A stretch of 64,000 bases of DNA from the NCBI RefSeq assembly GCF_014636175.1, contig NZ_BMDW01000008.1, positions 62,001 through 126,000 of the forward strand, in the 5' to 3' direction. The stretch's first letter is position 1; every line of letters begins with the position of its first letter. Position numbers and translations under genes: made by a program. Origin of the DNA: Sphingomonas psychrolutea. Its GTDB lineage: Bacteria > Pseudomonadota > Alphaproteobacteria > Sphingomonadales > Sphingomonadaceae. This document shows, one piece after another, positions 55,072 through 63,688 of the stretch. The notes beneath the pieces are model-generated. The model was given only the letters and a program-made list of their open reading frames with translations. It made no database searches and had not been told where the DNA came from.

Positions 55072-56316
55072 ATGACCGAAACACCCACACGCTATGACGT
55101 CCTGATCGTCGGTGCCGGACACGGCGGCGCGCAAGCCGCAATCGCGCTGCGCCAGCGCAAATTTGTCGGGAGCATCGCGCTGCTCGGCGACGAGCCAGAG
55201 CTGCCCTACGAACGCCCGCCTTTGTCGAAGGAGTATCTGGCGGGGGACAAGCCGTTCGAACGGATCCTGATCCGCCCCGCCGCTTTCTGGGCCGAGCGCG
55301 ACGTGACGCTGCTGCCGGGGCGAACGGTGGTGTCGGTCGATGCCGCCGCGCATAGTGTAACAACGGCGGACGGCGCGACGATCGGCTACAAGACGCTGAT
55401 CTGGGCGACCGGCGGGAGCCCGCGGCGGCTGACCTGTGCGGGGCACGATCTGCGCGGCGTGCACGGCGTGCGCACGCGCGCCGATGTCGACCGGATGATG
55501 GCCGAACTGCCCGGCGTGACGCGCGCGATCGTCGTAGGCGGCGGCTATATCGGGCTCGAGGCGGCCGCCGTGCTGACCAAGCTCGGCAAGCACGTCACCG
55601 TGCTCGAGGCAGCATCCCGCGTGCTGGCACGCGTGGCGGGCGAACCGCTGTCGCATTTCTACGAGGTCGAACACCGCGCGCACGGGGTCGATTTGCGCAC
55701 CGACATGCAGGTCGATTCGATCGTCGGACAGGACGGCGCGGCGAGCGGCGTGCGGCTGGCCGACGGCACGCTGCTCCACGGCGAACTCGTGATCGTCGGG
55801 ATCGGGATCATCCCGGCGGTCGCACCGTTGCTGGCCGCAGGTGCGGCGGGCGGCAATGGCGTCGATACGGATGCGCTGTGCCGCACCAGCCTGCCCGACA
55901 TCTTCGCGATCGGCGATTGCGCGGCGCACGCCAATGGCTTTGCCGATGGCGCCAAGATCAGGCTCGAATCGGTGCAGAATGCCAATGACCAGGCGACGAC
56001 GGTGGCGAAACTGCTGACTGGGGAAGATCAACCCTATGACGCAGTCCCGTGGTTCTGGTCGAACCAATATGATTTGAAGTTGCAGACGGTTGGCCTGTCG
56101 ACCGGATACGACGCGCTGGTTGTGCGCGGGGAGATGGCGGCGCGCAGTTTCTCGGTGATCTACCTGAAGCACGGCCGCGTGATCGCGCTCGACTGCGTCA
56201 ACGCGACGCGCGATTATGTGCAGGGGCGGGCGCTAGTGGTGGCACGCGCGGTGGTCGATCCGGCGTTGCTCGCCGATGCGGGCGTGCCGTTGAAGGAGAT
56301 GATGGCGGCTGGGTGA
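55072..56316 (+). CDS. FAD/NAD(P)-dependent ferredoxin-reductase-type protein
   Basis: 414 residues from ATG 55072, preceded by ATAAGGAACGC. It resembles putidaredoxin reductase and BphA4-type proteins that pass electrons from NAD(P)H to a ferredoxin serving an oxygenase. Motifs: [17 protein letters not shown] (FAD), [26 protein letters not shown] (NAD(P)), [12 protein letters not shown] and the C-terminal [16 protein letters not shown] domain. It is 29 bases from the DVR-like gene and probably cotranscribed. No ferredoxin or P450 lies nearby, so its partner is unknown. Confidence 0.88.
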   Translation: MTETPTRYDVLIVGAGHGGAQAAIALRQRKFVGSIALLGDEPELPYERPPLSKEYLAGDKPFERILIRPAAFWAERDVTLLPGRTVVSVDAAAHSVTTADGATIGYKTLIWATGGSPRRLTCAGHDLRGVHGVRTRADVDRMMAELPGVTRAIVVGGGYIGLEAAAVLTKLGKHVTVLEAASRVLARVAGEPLSHFYEVEHRAHGVDLRTDMQVDSIVGQDGAASGVRLADGTLLHGELVIVGIGIIPAVAPLLAAGAAGGNGVDTDALCRTSLPDIFAIGDCAAHANGFADGAKIRLESVQNANDQATTVAKLLTGEDQPYDAVPWFWSNQYDLKLQTVGLSTGYDALVVRGEMAARSFSVIYLKHGRVIALDCVNATRDYVQGRALVVARAVVDPALLADAGVPLKEMMAAG

Positions 56317-56369
56317 GCCTTTCCGCTCGCACTTCGCCGGAGAAGGTCTACCGGGGAAGGCGTAGCGGA

Positions 56370-57071
56370 TCAGCAGCCCATCTGCTCCGCCAGCTCCTCC
56401 AGCGACCCCGCCCTATACTCCCACTCCTGCGCCGCCCCACGGTCCGGTGCGGGACGGCCGCCATATTCCATCGGGCGATCGACATAGGCCGTGCGCAACC
56501 CCGAGGCGCGCGCGGCGGCAAGGTCGCTATGGTGCGCGGCGACGAGGCAGAGTTCCTCCGGCGCGAGGCCCAAAATCTCCGCCGTGCCGAGATAGGCTTG
56601 CGGCATGGGTTTATAGACCCCGGTCGCCTCGGCTCCGAGGATCGCATCCCAGGGAAGACCCCCGCGCCGCGCCATTTCGAGGATCAGCGCGACATTGCCG
56701 TTGGACAGCGTGACGATCGGAAAACGCGCCTTCAACCGCGTCAGCCCCGCAACCACATCGGGCCACGGATCGAGCCGACGCCACGCCATTGCCAGATCGG
56801 CGACCGCCATATCGTCCGCGTGGACATCGTGCTGCGCCAACAGCGTATCGAGCGTCTCGCGATTGAGAACATCGAGCCGGGTATAGGCGCGGCGCCCCGA
56901 ACGACATTCCTCCATCGCAGGCTGATACAGACCACGCCACGCATCGGCGAACGCGGCGGGATCCATGTCCCTCCGACCGAGCGGGCTGAAGAACGCCGCC
57001 GCTTCGCGCGCGATGCTGCTACGCCAATCGACGACGGTGCCGAAGACGTCGAAGGCCAGAACCTTTATCAG
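56370..57071 (-). CDS. Haloacid dehalogenase type II (HAD family)
   Basis: 233 residues if translation starts at the CTG at 57071, which overlaps the hisC stop (CTGA). The first ATG in frame is at 56966; starting there would cut off KVLAFDVFGTVVDWRSS and with it the catalytic Asp of FDVFGTVVDW. The non-AUG start is therefore likely. The protein matches L-2-haloacid dehalogenases: TLSNGNVALILEMARRGG (motif II), ATGVYKPMPQAY (motif III Lys) and CLVAAHHSDLAAARASGLRT (motif IV). The substrate may be 2-haloacids or another small phosphate or halide compound. The gene is directly downstream of hisC. Confidence 0.8.
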   Translation of the reverse strand: MIKVLAFDVFGTVVDWRSSIAREAAAFFSPLGRRDMDPAAFADAWRGLYQPAMEECRSGRRAYTRLDVLNRETLDTLLAQHDVHADDMAVADLAMAWRRLDPWPDVVAGLTRLKARFPIVTLSNGNVALILEMARRGGLPWDAILGAEATGVYKPMPQAYLGTAEILGLAPEELCLVAAHHSDLAAARASGLRTAYVDRPMEYGGRPAPDRGAAQEWEYRAGSLEELAEQMGC

Positions 57072-58159
57072 GCGACGATCTCGCGCAGCGCGGCCATCAC
57101 GCCGCGGGTCTCTTTCTCGGTGCCGATCGTGATGCGCAAGCCATTGCCAAGCCCCTGCCCCGGCAGCCAGCGCACGATATAGCCGCGCTCCATCAGCGCC
57201 TTATACGCAGTCTCGGCGCTCACCGCGCCGTCGAACAGGACCAACACGAAGTTTGCAGCACTCGGAACGGCGCGCAGGCCCGCATTGCCGAGCTTGGCGA
57301 TCTCGTCGTTAAACCACGCGCGCCACACCCGGTTATGCTCGCGCGACGCGGCGATGAAATCGGCGGCCCCCAGCGCCGCGACTGCGGCTTCCTGCCCCGC
57401 GGTCGTGCAGCAGAACGGCGCGCGGATGCGGTGCATCGCCGCGATCGCGTGCGCAGAGCCATAGCCCCAGCCGATCCGCTCAGCGGCGAGGCCGTGGATC
57501 TTGGAGAAGGTGCGCGTGACGAGCACGTTCGCCTGCGTGCGGGCAAGCTCGAGTCCGCCATCGTCCTCTTCGGGCAACAGATATTCGGCATAGGCCTGAT
57601 CGAGCACCAACATCACGTGCGGCGGCAAACCGGCGTGCAGCCGCGCGATCTCGCGCGCCGGGGCATACGTGCCGGTCGGGTTGTTGGGGTTGGCGACGAA
57701 CACGATCCGGGTGCGATCGGTCACGGCGGCGAGGATCGCATCGACATCGGTCGCATGGTCGCGGTCGTCCGCGATCACCAGCGTCGCGCCAACGCGGCGA
57801 GTTGCGATCTCATAGACGGCAAAGCCGTACCGCACCTGAATCACTTCATCGCCCGGCCCGGCATAGGCCCCGGCGATGAGGTGGAGGATTTCGTCCGATC
57901 CTGTGCCGTAAATCACGCGTGCCGGGTCAAGCTCGTGATGCGCTGCAATCGCTTCGCGCAGCACCGCCGCGCCCGCATCGGGATAGCGCGCCAGATCGCC
58001 GACATGCGCGACGAACGCCGCCTCGGCTTGCGGACTGGTGCCCAGCGGATTTTCATTCGACGACAATTTGACGACAGGCGCGCCGCTGTCGCTGGTCGAC
58101 CGCCCCGGTACGTACGGGGCGATATCCATGATCCACGATTTAGGTTGGGGTGCGTTCAT
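57068..58159 (-). CDS. hisC: HisC, histidinol-phosphate aminotransferase
   Basis: 363 residues. HisC transaminates imidazole acetol phosphate to histidinol phosphate and often also acts on aromatic amino acids. The PLP motifs are present: KLSSNENPLGTSPQAEAAFV, VIYGTGSDEILHLIAGAYAG, VANPNNPTGTYAPAREIAR, the aspartate region MLVLDQAYAEYL, and the Lys in VTRTFSKIHGLAAERIGWGY. The gene is separated from the histidine operon that is not in this window. The HAD gene starts at its stop codon, with four bases shared. Confidence 0.93.
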   Translation of the reverse strand: MNAPQPKSWIMDIAPYVPGRSTSDSGAPVVKLSSNENPLGTSPQAEAAFVAHVGDLARYPDAGAAVLREAIAAHHELDPARVIYGTGSDEILHLIAGAYAGPGDEVIQVRYGFAVYEIATRRVGATLVIADDRDHATDVDAILAAVTDRTRIVFVANPNNPTGTYAPAREIARLHAGLPPHVMLVLDQAYAEYLLPEEDDGGLELARTQANVLVTRTFSKIHGLAAERIGWGYGSAHAIAAMHRIRAPFCCTTAGQEAAVAALGAADFIAASREHNRVWRAWFNDEIAKLGNAGLRAVPSAANFVLVLFDGAVSAETAYKALMERGYIVRWLPGQGLGNGLRITIGTEKETRGVMAALREIVA

Positions 58160-58204
58160 GGGACGCGCTTAGCGGGGAAAGCCGCCGCCTTCAATTCCTA
58201 CTCC

Positions 58205-58348
58205 CGTTCCTCCCCGGCACGGGGAGGGGGACCGTGAGCATTCAGCGAACGGTGGAGGGGCAGTTACAGAGCGGCGCGCTTGTGGCTGCTCCTCCACCAC
58301 TCGGCTGAAGAAGCCGAGCGGTCCCCCTCCCCGTTCCGGGGAGGAATA
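58205..58348. repeat. Class E paired-palindrome repeat
   Basis: The left arm is GTTCCTCCCCGGCACGGGGA followed by GGGGGACCGT. The right arm is GGTCCCCCTCCCCGTTCCGG followed by GGAGGAA. GGTGGAGGGGCAG and CTGCTCCTCCACC in the centre also pair. It lies between hisC and the helicase gene, both on the minus strand. Confidence 0.85.
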
Positions 58349-58354
58349 AGGAAT

Positions 58355-60088
58355 TTACCCCCGTGGCCGCTTATGCCCGCCACCCGCCCCGGCGGGGCGG
58401 AGCGTCGGACGCTCGTGCCGCGCCGGCGCCGGCCCGTTGGCACGACGTCCGGCGCTCGGCCGCTCGGCATCGGCCGGGCCGCCCTGGACTTGTTCGAACT
58501 GGACAGCACCTTCGGGTTCCTCGCCCACGGTGCGCTTCACCGCCGCCATGAACTTGGCCGCGATGCCGCGCGGCACCTGGAACATCGTCTCGTTCGCGGC
58601 GATGCGGATCGCGCCGACTTCATTCTTGGTGATGTGCCCGCGACGGCAGATCAGCGGCAGAATCCAACGCGGATCGGCATTCTGGCGACGACCGATATCC
58701 ATGCGGAACCACACCGTGTCATCGAAGCCCTCGCGGTGATGCTCCTTGCCGGCCTCACGCGGCGATCCGCCGGCACTGCTGTGCTCGATCATTTCCTCGG
58801 GCGCCGGCATCCGCGCGCGATAGCTGCGTACCAGAGCTGCCGCGATGTCCTCGGGGGTCTTCTTCTCGAGCAATTGCTGCGCCAGGGCGCGATCGTCCTC
58901 GTCGACTTCGACGTCTTCCATCAGCATCGTCATCAACCGCGACTTGTCGGCCTGGCGGATGTCGTCGACGGTCGGCGCATTCATCCATTCGACCGCGATC
59001 CGCGCACCGCGCAGCATCATCTCGACGCGGCGCTTCCGCTGATACGGCACGATCAGGATCGCGGTGCCCTTCTTGCCCGCACGGCCGGTGCGGCCCGAGC
59101 GATGCTGCAGCGTCTCGGCATCGCGCGGCAATTCGACGTGAACGACCAGCGACAGCGACGGCAGATCGATCCCGCGCGCGGCCACATCGGTCGCCACGCA
59201 AACCCGCGCGCGTTTATCGCGCAGCGCCTGCATCGCGGCATTGCGCTCGTTCTGGCTATGCTCGCCCGACAGCGCGACCGCGGCGAAGCCGCGTTCGATC
59301 AGCCCGGCGTGCAAATGCCGCACATTGTCGCGTGTCGCGCAGAACAGCATCGCCGTTTCCGCCTCGTGCAGCCGCAGCAAATTGACCACGGCATTTTCGA
59401 TATCGGCGGGGGCAACGGTCACCGCCTGATAGCTGATATCGCCATGGCCGCGATCTTCGCCGACGGTCGAGATGCGCAACGCATCCTTCTGGTAGCGCTT
59501 GGCGAGCGCGACGATCGACTTGGGCATCGTCGCCGAGAACATCAGCGTGCGGCGTTCACCGGGCGACGCGTCGAGGATCAGTTCGAGATCCTCACGGAAG
59601 CCCATGTCGAGCATCTCGTCGGCTTCGTCGAGGATGACCGCCTTGAGGTTCGACAAATCGAGCGCACCGCGTTCGATATGGTCGCGCAAGCGGCCCGGCG
59701 TGCCGACCACGATATGCGTGCCGTGCGCGAGGCTGCGGCGCTCGCGGCTGGCGTCCATCCCGCCGACGCACGTCGAAATGCGCGCGCCGACCTTGCCGTA
59801 GAGCCATTCGAGCTCGCGGCTGACTTGCAGCGCGAGTTCGCGCGTCGGCGCGATGGCGAGCGCCAGCGGCGCGCGCGGCGACGGCAGGAGACCGTCCTCA
59901 CCCAGCAATTGCGGCGCGATGGCGAGACCAAAGGCGACGGTCTTGCCCGATCCGGTCTGCGCCGAAACGATCAAGTCGCGGCCTTCGGCCTCGGGCTGGA
60001 TGACGGCGGCCTGGACCGGGGTGGGCGCGGCATAACCACGCGCGGATAATGCTTCGCCAAGAAGCGTGGGGAGGTGTGAAAAGGGCAT
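58355..60088 (-). CDS. DEAD-box RNA helicase with DbpA-like C-terminus
   Basis: 577 residues from ATG 60088. DEAD-box helicases unwind short RNA duplexes with ATP, often during ribosome assembly. Motifs are complete: Q motif region AAPTPVQAAVI, SAQTGSGKTVAFG (Walker A), APTRELALQV, VGTPGRLRDH, DEADEMLDMGF, FSATMPKSI and HRSGRTGRAGKKG. After about residue 440 the chain carries the RNA-binding domain like that of DbpA (WFRMDIGRRQNADPRWILPL and VPRGIAAKFMAAVKR) and a low-complexity basic tail. It may take part in 50S assembly, as DbpA does, but this has not been shown. Confidence 0.92.
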   Translation of the reverse strand: MPFSHLPTLLGEALSARGYAAPTPVQAAVIQPEAEGRDLIVSAQTGSGKTVAFGLAIAPQLLGEDGLLPSPRAPLALAIAPTRELALQVSRELEWLYGKVGARISTCVGGMDASRERRSLAHGTHIVVGTPGRLRDHIERGALDLSNLKAVILDEADEMLDMGFREDLELILDASPGERRTLMFSATMPKSIVALAKRYQKDALRISTVGEDRGHGDISYQAVTVAPADIENAVVNLLRLHEAETAMLFCATRDNVRHLHAGLIERGFAAVALSGEHSQNERNAAMQALRDKRARVCVATDVAARGIDLPSLSLVVHVELPRDAETLQHRSGRTGRAGKKGTAILIVPYQRKRRVEMMLRGARIAVEWMNAPTVDDIRQADKSRLMTMLMEDVEVDEDDRALAQQLLEKKTPEDIAAALVRSYRARMPAPEEMIEHSSAGGSPREAGKEHHREGFDDTVWFRMDIGRRQNADPRWILPLICRRGHITKNEVGAIRIAANETMFQVPRGIAAKFMAAVKRTVGEEPEGAVQFEQVQGGPADAERPSAGRRANGPAPARHERPTLRPAGAGGGHKRPRG

Positions 60089-60178
60089 GATATTCCGGAT
60101 CTGGGGGCGGCGGGGGCGCGCGCCAAAGCGGGCGTATAGCACGGGTGTGCGGGAAATGCACGTGTGCCGAAACGCCGA

Positions 60179-60598
60179 TCAGATCGCGCGGTCGATCGCC
60201 AATCGATCCGGCATTTCCAGCGTCATCTGCGCGATATAGCTGGACCGGCTCTCCCCCGCCGCCTGTGCCATCGCGTCGAGTCGCTTCAGCACCCGGCGCG
60301 GCAGGGTGACGTTGACGCGTTCGATCGTGTCTTCGAACAACGCGGCATCAAGCGTGATGACACCCAAACTCCACCCGGCGAACTGCGGATCGAGCCGCAG
60401 CGTATCCAAACTGCTCGCACGCGGAATCGCCAGCCCGGCGTCCAGCGTGGCATCAATCCACGCCGCTGCCGCCTCTTCGGCACCGACAAGTGCCTCGTCA
60501 AGCGTATCGCCCGCAGAAAAACAGCCCGGCAAATCCGGCACTACGACGCCAAACGCAGTGGTGTCATCACCCGGTTCGATCGCGATGGGATAGCGCAT
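60179..60598 (-). CDS. HicB-family antitoxin
   Basis: 139 residues from ATG 60598. The N-terminal half is the HicB domain (MRYPIAIEPG, then VVVPDLPGCFSAGDTLDEAL), an RNase-H-like fold without catalytic residues. The C-terminal part has a ribbon-helix-helix DNA-binding segment (VNVTLPRRVLKRLDAM). HicB neutralises the HicA mRNA interferase and represses its own operon. hicA lies directly upstream (start to start, eight bases gap). The gene order hicA-hicB on the minus strand is standard. Confidence 0.92.
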   Translation of the reverse strand: MRYPIAIEPGDDTTAFGVVVPDLPGCFSAGDTLDEALVGAEEAAAAWIDATLDAGLAIPRASSLDTLRLDPQFAGWSLGVITLDAALFEDTIERVNVTLPRRVLKRLDAMAQAAGESRSSYIAQMTLEMPDRLAIDRAI

Positions 60599-60606
60599 AT
60601 GACCTC

Positions 60607-60786
60607 CTACACTCCCGCCTGCTTGCGGATCGCCGCAACCAATCCGCGCCCCAAATCCTTCTTCGGATGCGGGATGACAACATGGCCGCCGCGATCCGGA
60701 TGGGTGAACACATGGTGCGAGCCACGAACCCGATCGAGCACCCACCCTGCCGATTTCAACTCACGGATGAGATCGGCACTTTTCAT
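60607..60786 (-). CDS. HicA-family mRNA interferase toxin
   Basis: 59 residues from ATG 60786, with the typical small double-stranded-RNA-binding-like fold: KSADLIRELKSAGWVLDRVR followed by GSHHVFTHP (the catalytic His) and VVIPHPKKDLGRGLVAAIRK. HicA cleaves mRNA and stops growth when not bound by HicB. The gene is too short for most ORF screens but fits the family well. hicB follows eight bases after the stop, with AGGAGGTC before its start. The mRNA leader would be nearly absent (see the promoter at 60795). Confidence 0.9.
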   Translation of the reverse strand: MKSADLIRELKSAGWVLDRVRGSHHVFTHPDRGGHVVIPHPKKDLGRGLVAAIRKQAGV

Positions 60787-60794
60787 GAGTGCGC

Positions 60795-60822
60795 ATCATA
60801 CACACTGCCTCATAAAAGTCAA
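60795..60822 (-). promoter_or_regulatory. Predicted hicAB promoter
   Basis: On the minus strand TTGACT (60817-60822) and TATGAT (60795-60800) are 16 bases apart, a good sigma-70 match. The -10 box ends nine bases before the hicA start at 60786, so the transcript would begin almost at the ATG. The -35 box overlaps the stop codon of the upstream flavoprotein gene. Confidence 0.6.
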
Positions 60823-62009
60823 TCGCGAGCGATCGCCATCCCCGCCGCCCAACCGCTCGCCCAGGCCCATTGGAAATTGTAGCCCCCTAACCACCCGGTA
60901 ACGTCCACCGCCTCGCCGATCGCGTAAAGCCCCGGCACCTTGCGCGCTTCCATCGTCTGCGAGGAGAGTTCAGCGGTGGAGATGCCGCCCGCCGTTACCT
61001 CGGCCTTGGCGAAGCCTTCGGTGCCGTTAGGAGTAAAGCGCCAATCGGCGAGTTGCGCCGCCGCCGCCGCGACCGCCTTGTCGGTGTGGGTGCCGAGTTC
61101 GCCGTCGATGCCGATCCGGTCGGCCAGCGTATCCGCGAGGCGCGCAGGCAAATGATTGCCGAGCGTATTGTCGAGCCGCGCGCGCGGGCGGGCATGCTTG
61201 ACCGCGACGAGCCAGCCCGGCGCGAGATCGGGCAGGAAATCGATTCCGACCGGCTCGCCGTGCCGCCAGTAAGACGACACTTGCAGGATCGCCGGACCGC
61301 TCAATCCCTTGTGGGTGAAGAGTGCGGCCTCGCGAAACTTGGCCTTGCCCGCTTTGGCAACCACCTCGGCCGCGACACCCGAGAGCGAGCGGAACAGCGT
61401 TTCGTCGCCGCCCAGCGTCAGTGGCACCAGAGCCGGGCGCGGTTCGACCACTTTCAGTCCGAATTTGCGCGCGAGGTCATAGGCGAAGCCAGTCGCGCCC
61501 ATTTGCGGGATCGACGGGCCGCCAGTGGCGATGACGAGCGCCGGCGCAGTGGCGGTGCGGTCGCCGACGGTGACGCGGTAGCGACCGTCGGCATGCTCCA
61601 CGTCACGGATCGGCTGACCGAGCGCGATCTCGACCGCACCCCGGTCGCATTCATCCTGCAACAGCGCGACGATTTGCTTGGCCGAGCCGTCGCAGAACAA
61701 TTGGCCGAGCGTCTTTTCGTGCCAGGCGATGCCGTGGCGTTCGACCAGAGCGAGGAAATCCTGCGCGCTGTAGCGGCCAAGCGCCGATTTGGCGAAGTGC
61801 GGATTGGCCGACAGGAAGCGATCCGCTGCGGTGTGGAGATTGGTGAAATTACACCGCCCGCCGCCGGAAATCAGGATCTTCTTGCCGATCGCCTCGGCAT
61901 GATCGACCAGCAAAACGCGGCGCCCGCGTTGTCCGGCGGTAAGCGCGCACATCAGGCCGGCAGCGCCTGCGCCGAGGATGATGGTGTCGTAGGAGATTAT
62001 CGCGGTCAT
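60819..62009 (-). CDS. Flavoprotein of the BaiN/HI0933 family
   Basis: 396 residues from ATG 62009; an earlier in-frame ATG would read through a class B repeat. The FAD-binding motif is DTIILGAGAAGLMCALTAGQ (about residues 8-27), followed by ISGGGRCNFTNLH. Further motifs are VIATGGPSIPQMGATGFAYD and VPGLYAIGEAVDVTGWLGGY, which are typical of the HI0933/BaiN (YhiN) family of NAD(P)/FAD-dependent oxidoreductases. The substrate of most members is unknown; BaiN acts in bile acid metabolism. No pathway partner is nearby. The hicAB genes follow on the same strand. Confidence 0.92.
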   Translation of the reverse strand: MTAIISYDTIILGAGAAGLMCALTAGQRGRRVLLVDHAEAIGKKILISGGGRCNFTNLHTAADRFLSANPHFAKSALGRYSAQDFLALVERHGIAWHEKTLGQLFCDGSAKQIVALLQDECDRGAVEIALGQPIRDVEHADGRYRVTVGDRTATAPALVIATGGPSIPQMGATGFAYDLARKFGLKVVEPRPALVPLTLGGDETLFRSLSGVAAEVVAKAGKAKFREAALFTHKGLSGPAILQVSSYWRHGEPVGIDFLPDLAPGWLVAVKHARPRARLDNTLGNHLPARLADTLADRIGIDGELGTHTDKAVAAAAAQLADWRFTPNGTEGFAKAEVTAGGISTAELSSQTMEARKVPGLYAIGEAVDVTGWLGGYNFQWAWASGWAAGMAIARD

Positions 62010-62017
62010 CGGCTGGT

Positions 62018-62113
62018 CGTCACCCCGGACTTGTTCCGGGGTCCACCGGGCCGCACCTTGCGACGGTGGTTGCTTGCGGCACCGTGGACCCCGGAACAAG
62101 TCCGGGGTGACGA
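62018..62113. repeat. Class B paired-palindrome repeat
   Basis: The left arm is CGTCACCCCGGACTTGTTCC followed by GGGGTCCACCGG. The right arm is CCGTGGACCCCGGAACAAGT followed by CCGGGGTGACG. The arms are near-perfect inverted copies of about 30 bases. It lies between two minus-strand genes. Confidence 0.92.
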
Positions 62114-62120
62114 TTTAGAG

Positions 62121-63680
62121 TCAGATCGCCGCGACGAGCCCGATCCGGAAACACGCCCCCGTCGCCACCCGCTCGGCCACGATAGTCCCGCCGCTCGCCG
62201 CCAGCAGCGAGCGCGCGATCGCGAGGCCCAGGCCCGCCCCGCCTTCCTCGCGCCGCCCGGTGAAGAAGGGTTCGAAGATGCGCGCGATGTCCGCTGCCGC
62301 CACCCCCGGTCCATCGTCCACCACTGACAGACGCACACCGTCGATCGCTTCGATGCGGATCGTCACCAGCGAAGCCCCCGCCTGCCGCGCATTTTCGACG
62401 ACAGTCTCGAGGATCGTCTCGATCGCTTCGCTGGTGACCCGGGCGTCTGGCACCACCCCCGCATCCACGCCGACCGCAAAGCCTTCCCTCCGAAACGAAT
62501 CTGCCACGCGCCGCGCCGCTGCCACTACATCGGCGCGCGCATCGGCATCGATCGTCGCCATGTCGGCGCGCGCGAGATCAAGCAGCCGCTGCACCAACCG
62601 CGCCAGCCGATCGGCATCCGCCGTCGCATTGCCAAGGAAACGCGCGCGCTCCGCTGCGCTCATCTCGGCGCCATGATCGCCGAGCAGTTCAAGCGCACCG
62701 CGAATCCCGGCGATCGGCGTCTTGAATTCGTGGCTCACCGCGGCGGCGAAATCGCGCAGATAGCGCGAGCGGCGCTCGATCCGCTCGGCCATACCGCGGA
62801 AATTGTCGTAAAGTTGCGCGATCTCGATTGCCGCCGTCACCGGCGTCTCGGGCACCACCGGCACGCCGCGCGCGACATCGTCGCTCGCGCGCGCCAGCGC
62901 CGAGATCGGCCGCGCGATGCCACGCGAGAGCAAGCCAGCGAGCACGAGCAGCGTCAGGAAGATCACCCCCGAACCGAGCAGGATCGCCACCCGATCCTGC
63001 CAGATGCCGATAAACAGCCCGCGCGGGGAGCGCGTGACCATCACCACGCCGATCACCTTGCCGCCAGCCATCACCGGGCGGGCATGATGGACGCGGATCG
63101 CATAGGCCCGGCTCAGCATCGCCCGCCAATCGGCCATTTCCACCGCGCTGCGTTCGCGCAGGACGGTCGCCGGACGCCCGCGCAGCGCCGCGCGCACCTC
63201 GGCCAGCTTCGCATAACTAAGGCCGGCATCGTTGCGGCCGAGCACGACCGTGCCCCGCGCATCGAGCAGGCGCGTCGCGGTCAGCGTGACCGCCACCGCA
63301 TCGCTCACCATCGGGCGGAGCATTTGCCCGACCTGCTCGGCATGGGGGTCGGGCGGACCGGGCGCGCGCCCCCCGCGTGGCGCAGACGGCAGCACCGCAT
63401 CGGTGCGCAAATCGATCGCCGGCGTTTCGGGCGCAAGCGGGCGTGGGACCGGGTCCGGCGCACCGTCTCGCCACGCCGATTTATACGCCGCCGCCAGCAC
63501 CACGCTTTGCGCGATCAGTTCGGATTCGGTCTGCTGGACAATCGTATTCTCATACACGCGCAGCGACAGCGCCGCGACGCCGGGCAAGGTCGCCACGAAC
63601 AGCAACGTCCCGAACAGGATGACGCGCAGCCGCAGCTTGGGCCAATGCGCCTTGGCAAAGGTCTTCAGCGCCCCGATCAC
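62121..63680 (-). CDS. Sensor histidine kinase (HisKA/HAMP type)
   Basis: 519 residues from GTG 63680; a TTG at 63692 that overlaps the regulator's stop (TTGA) is an alternative, adding four residues. One N-terminal membrane segment (VILFGTLLFVATLPGVAALS), a periplasmic domain of about 200 residues, and a second segment (VAILLGSGVIFLTLLVLAGL) lead into HAMP and HisKA domains. The phosphoacceptor His is in AAAVSHEFKTPIAGIRGALE. ATPase boxes: TVVENARQAG, VVDDGPGV and GGAGLGLAIARSLL. It is the partner of the regulator just upstream. The signal is unknown. Confidence 0.93.
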   Translation of the reverse strand: MIGALKTFAKAHWPKLRLRVILFGTLLFVATLPGVAALSLRVYENTIVQQTESELIAQSVVLAAAYKSAWRDGAPDPVPRPLAPETPAIDLRTDAVLPSAPRGGRAPGPPDPHAEQVGQMLRPMVSDAVAVTLTATRLLDARGTVVLGRNDAGLSYAKLAEVRAALRGRPATVLRERSAVEMADWRAMLSRAYAIRVHHARPVMAGGKVIGVVMVTRSPRGLFIGIWQDRVAILLGSGVIFLTLLVLAGLLSRGIARPISALARASDDVARGVPVVPETPVTAAIEIAQLYDNFRGMAERIERRSRYLRDFAAAVSHEFKTPIAGIRGALELLGDHGAEMSAAERARFLGNATADADRLARLVQRLLDLARADMATIDADARADVVAAARRVADSFRREGFAVGVDAGVVPDARVTSEAIETILETVVENARQAGASLVTIRIEAIDGVRLSVVDDGPGVAAADIARIFEPFFTGRREEGGAGLGLAIARSLLAASGGTIVAERVATGACFRIGLVAAI

Positions 63681-63688
63681 ATCAAGGC

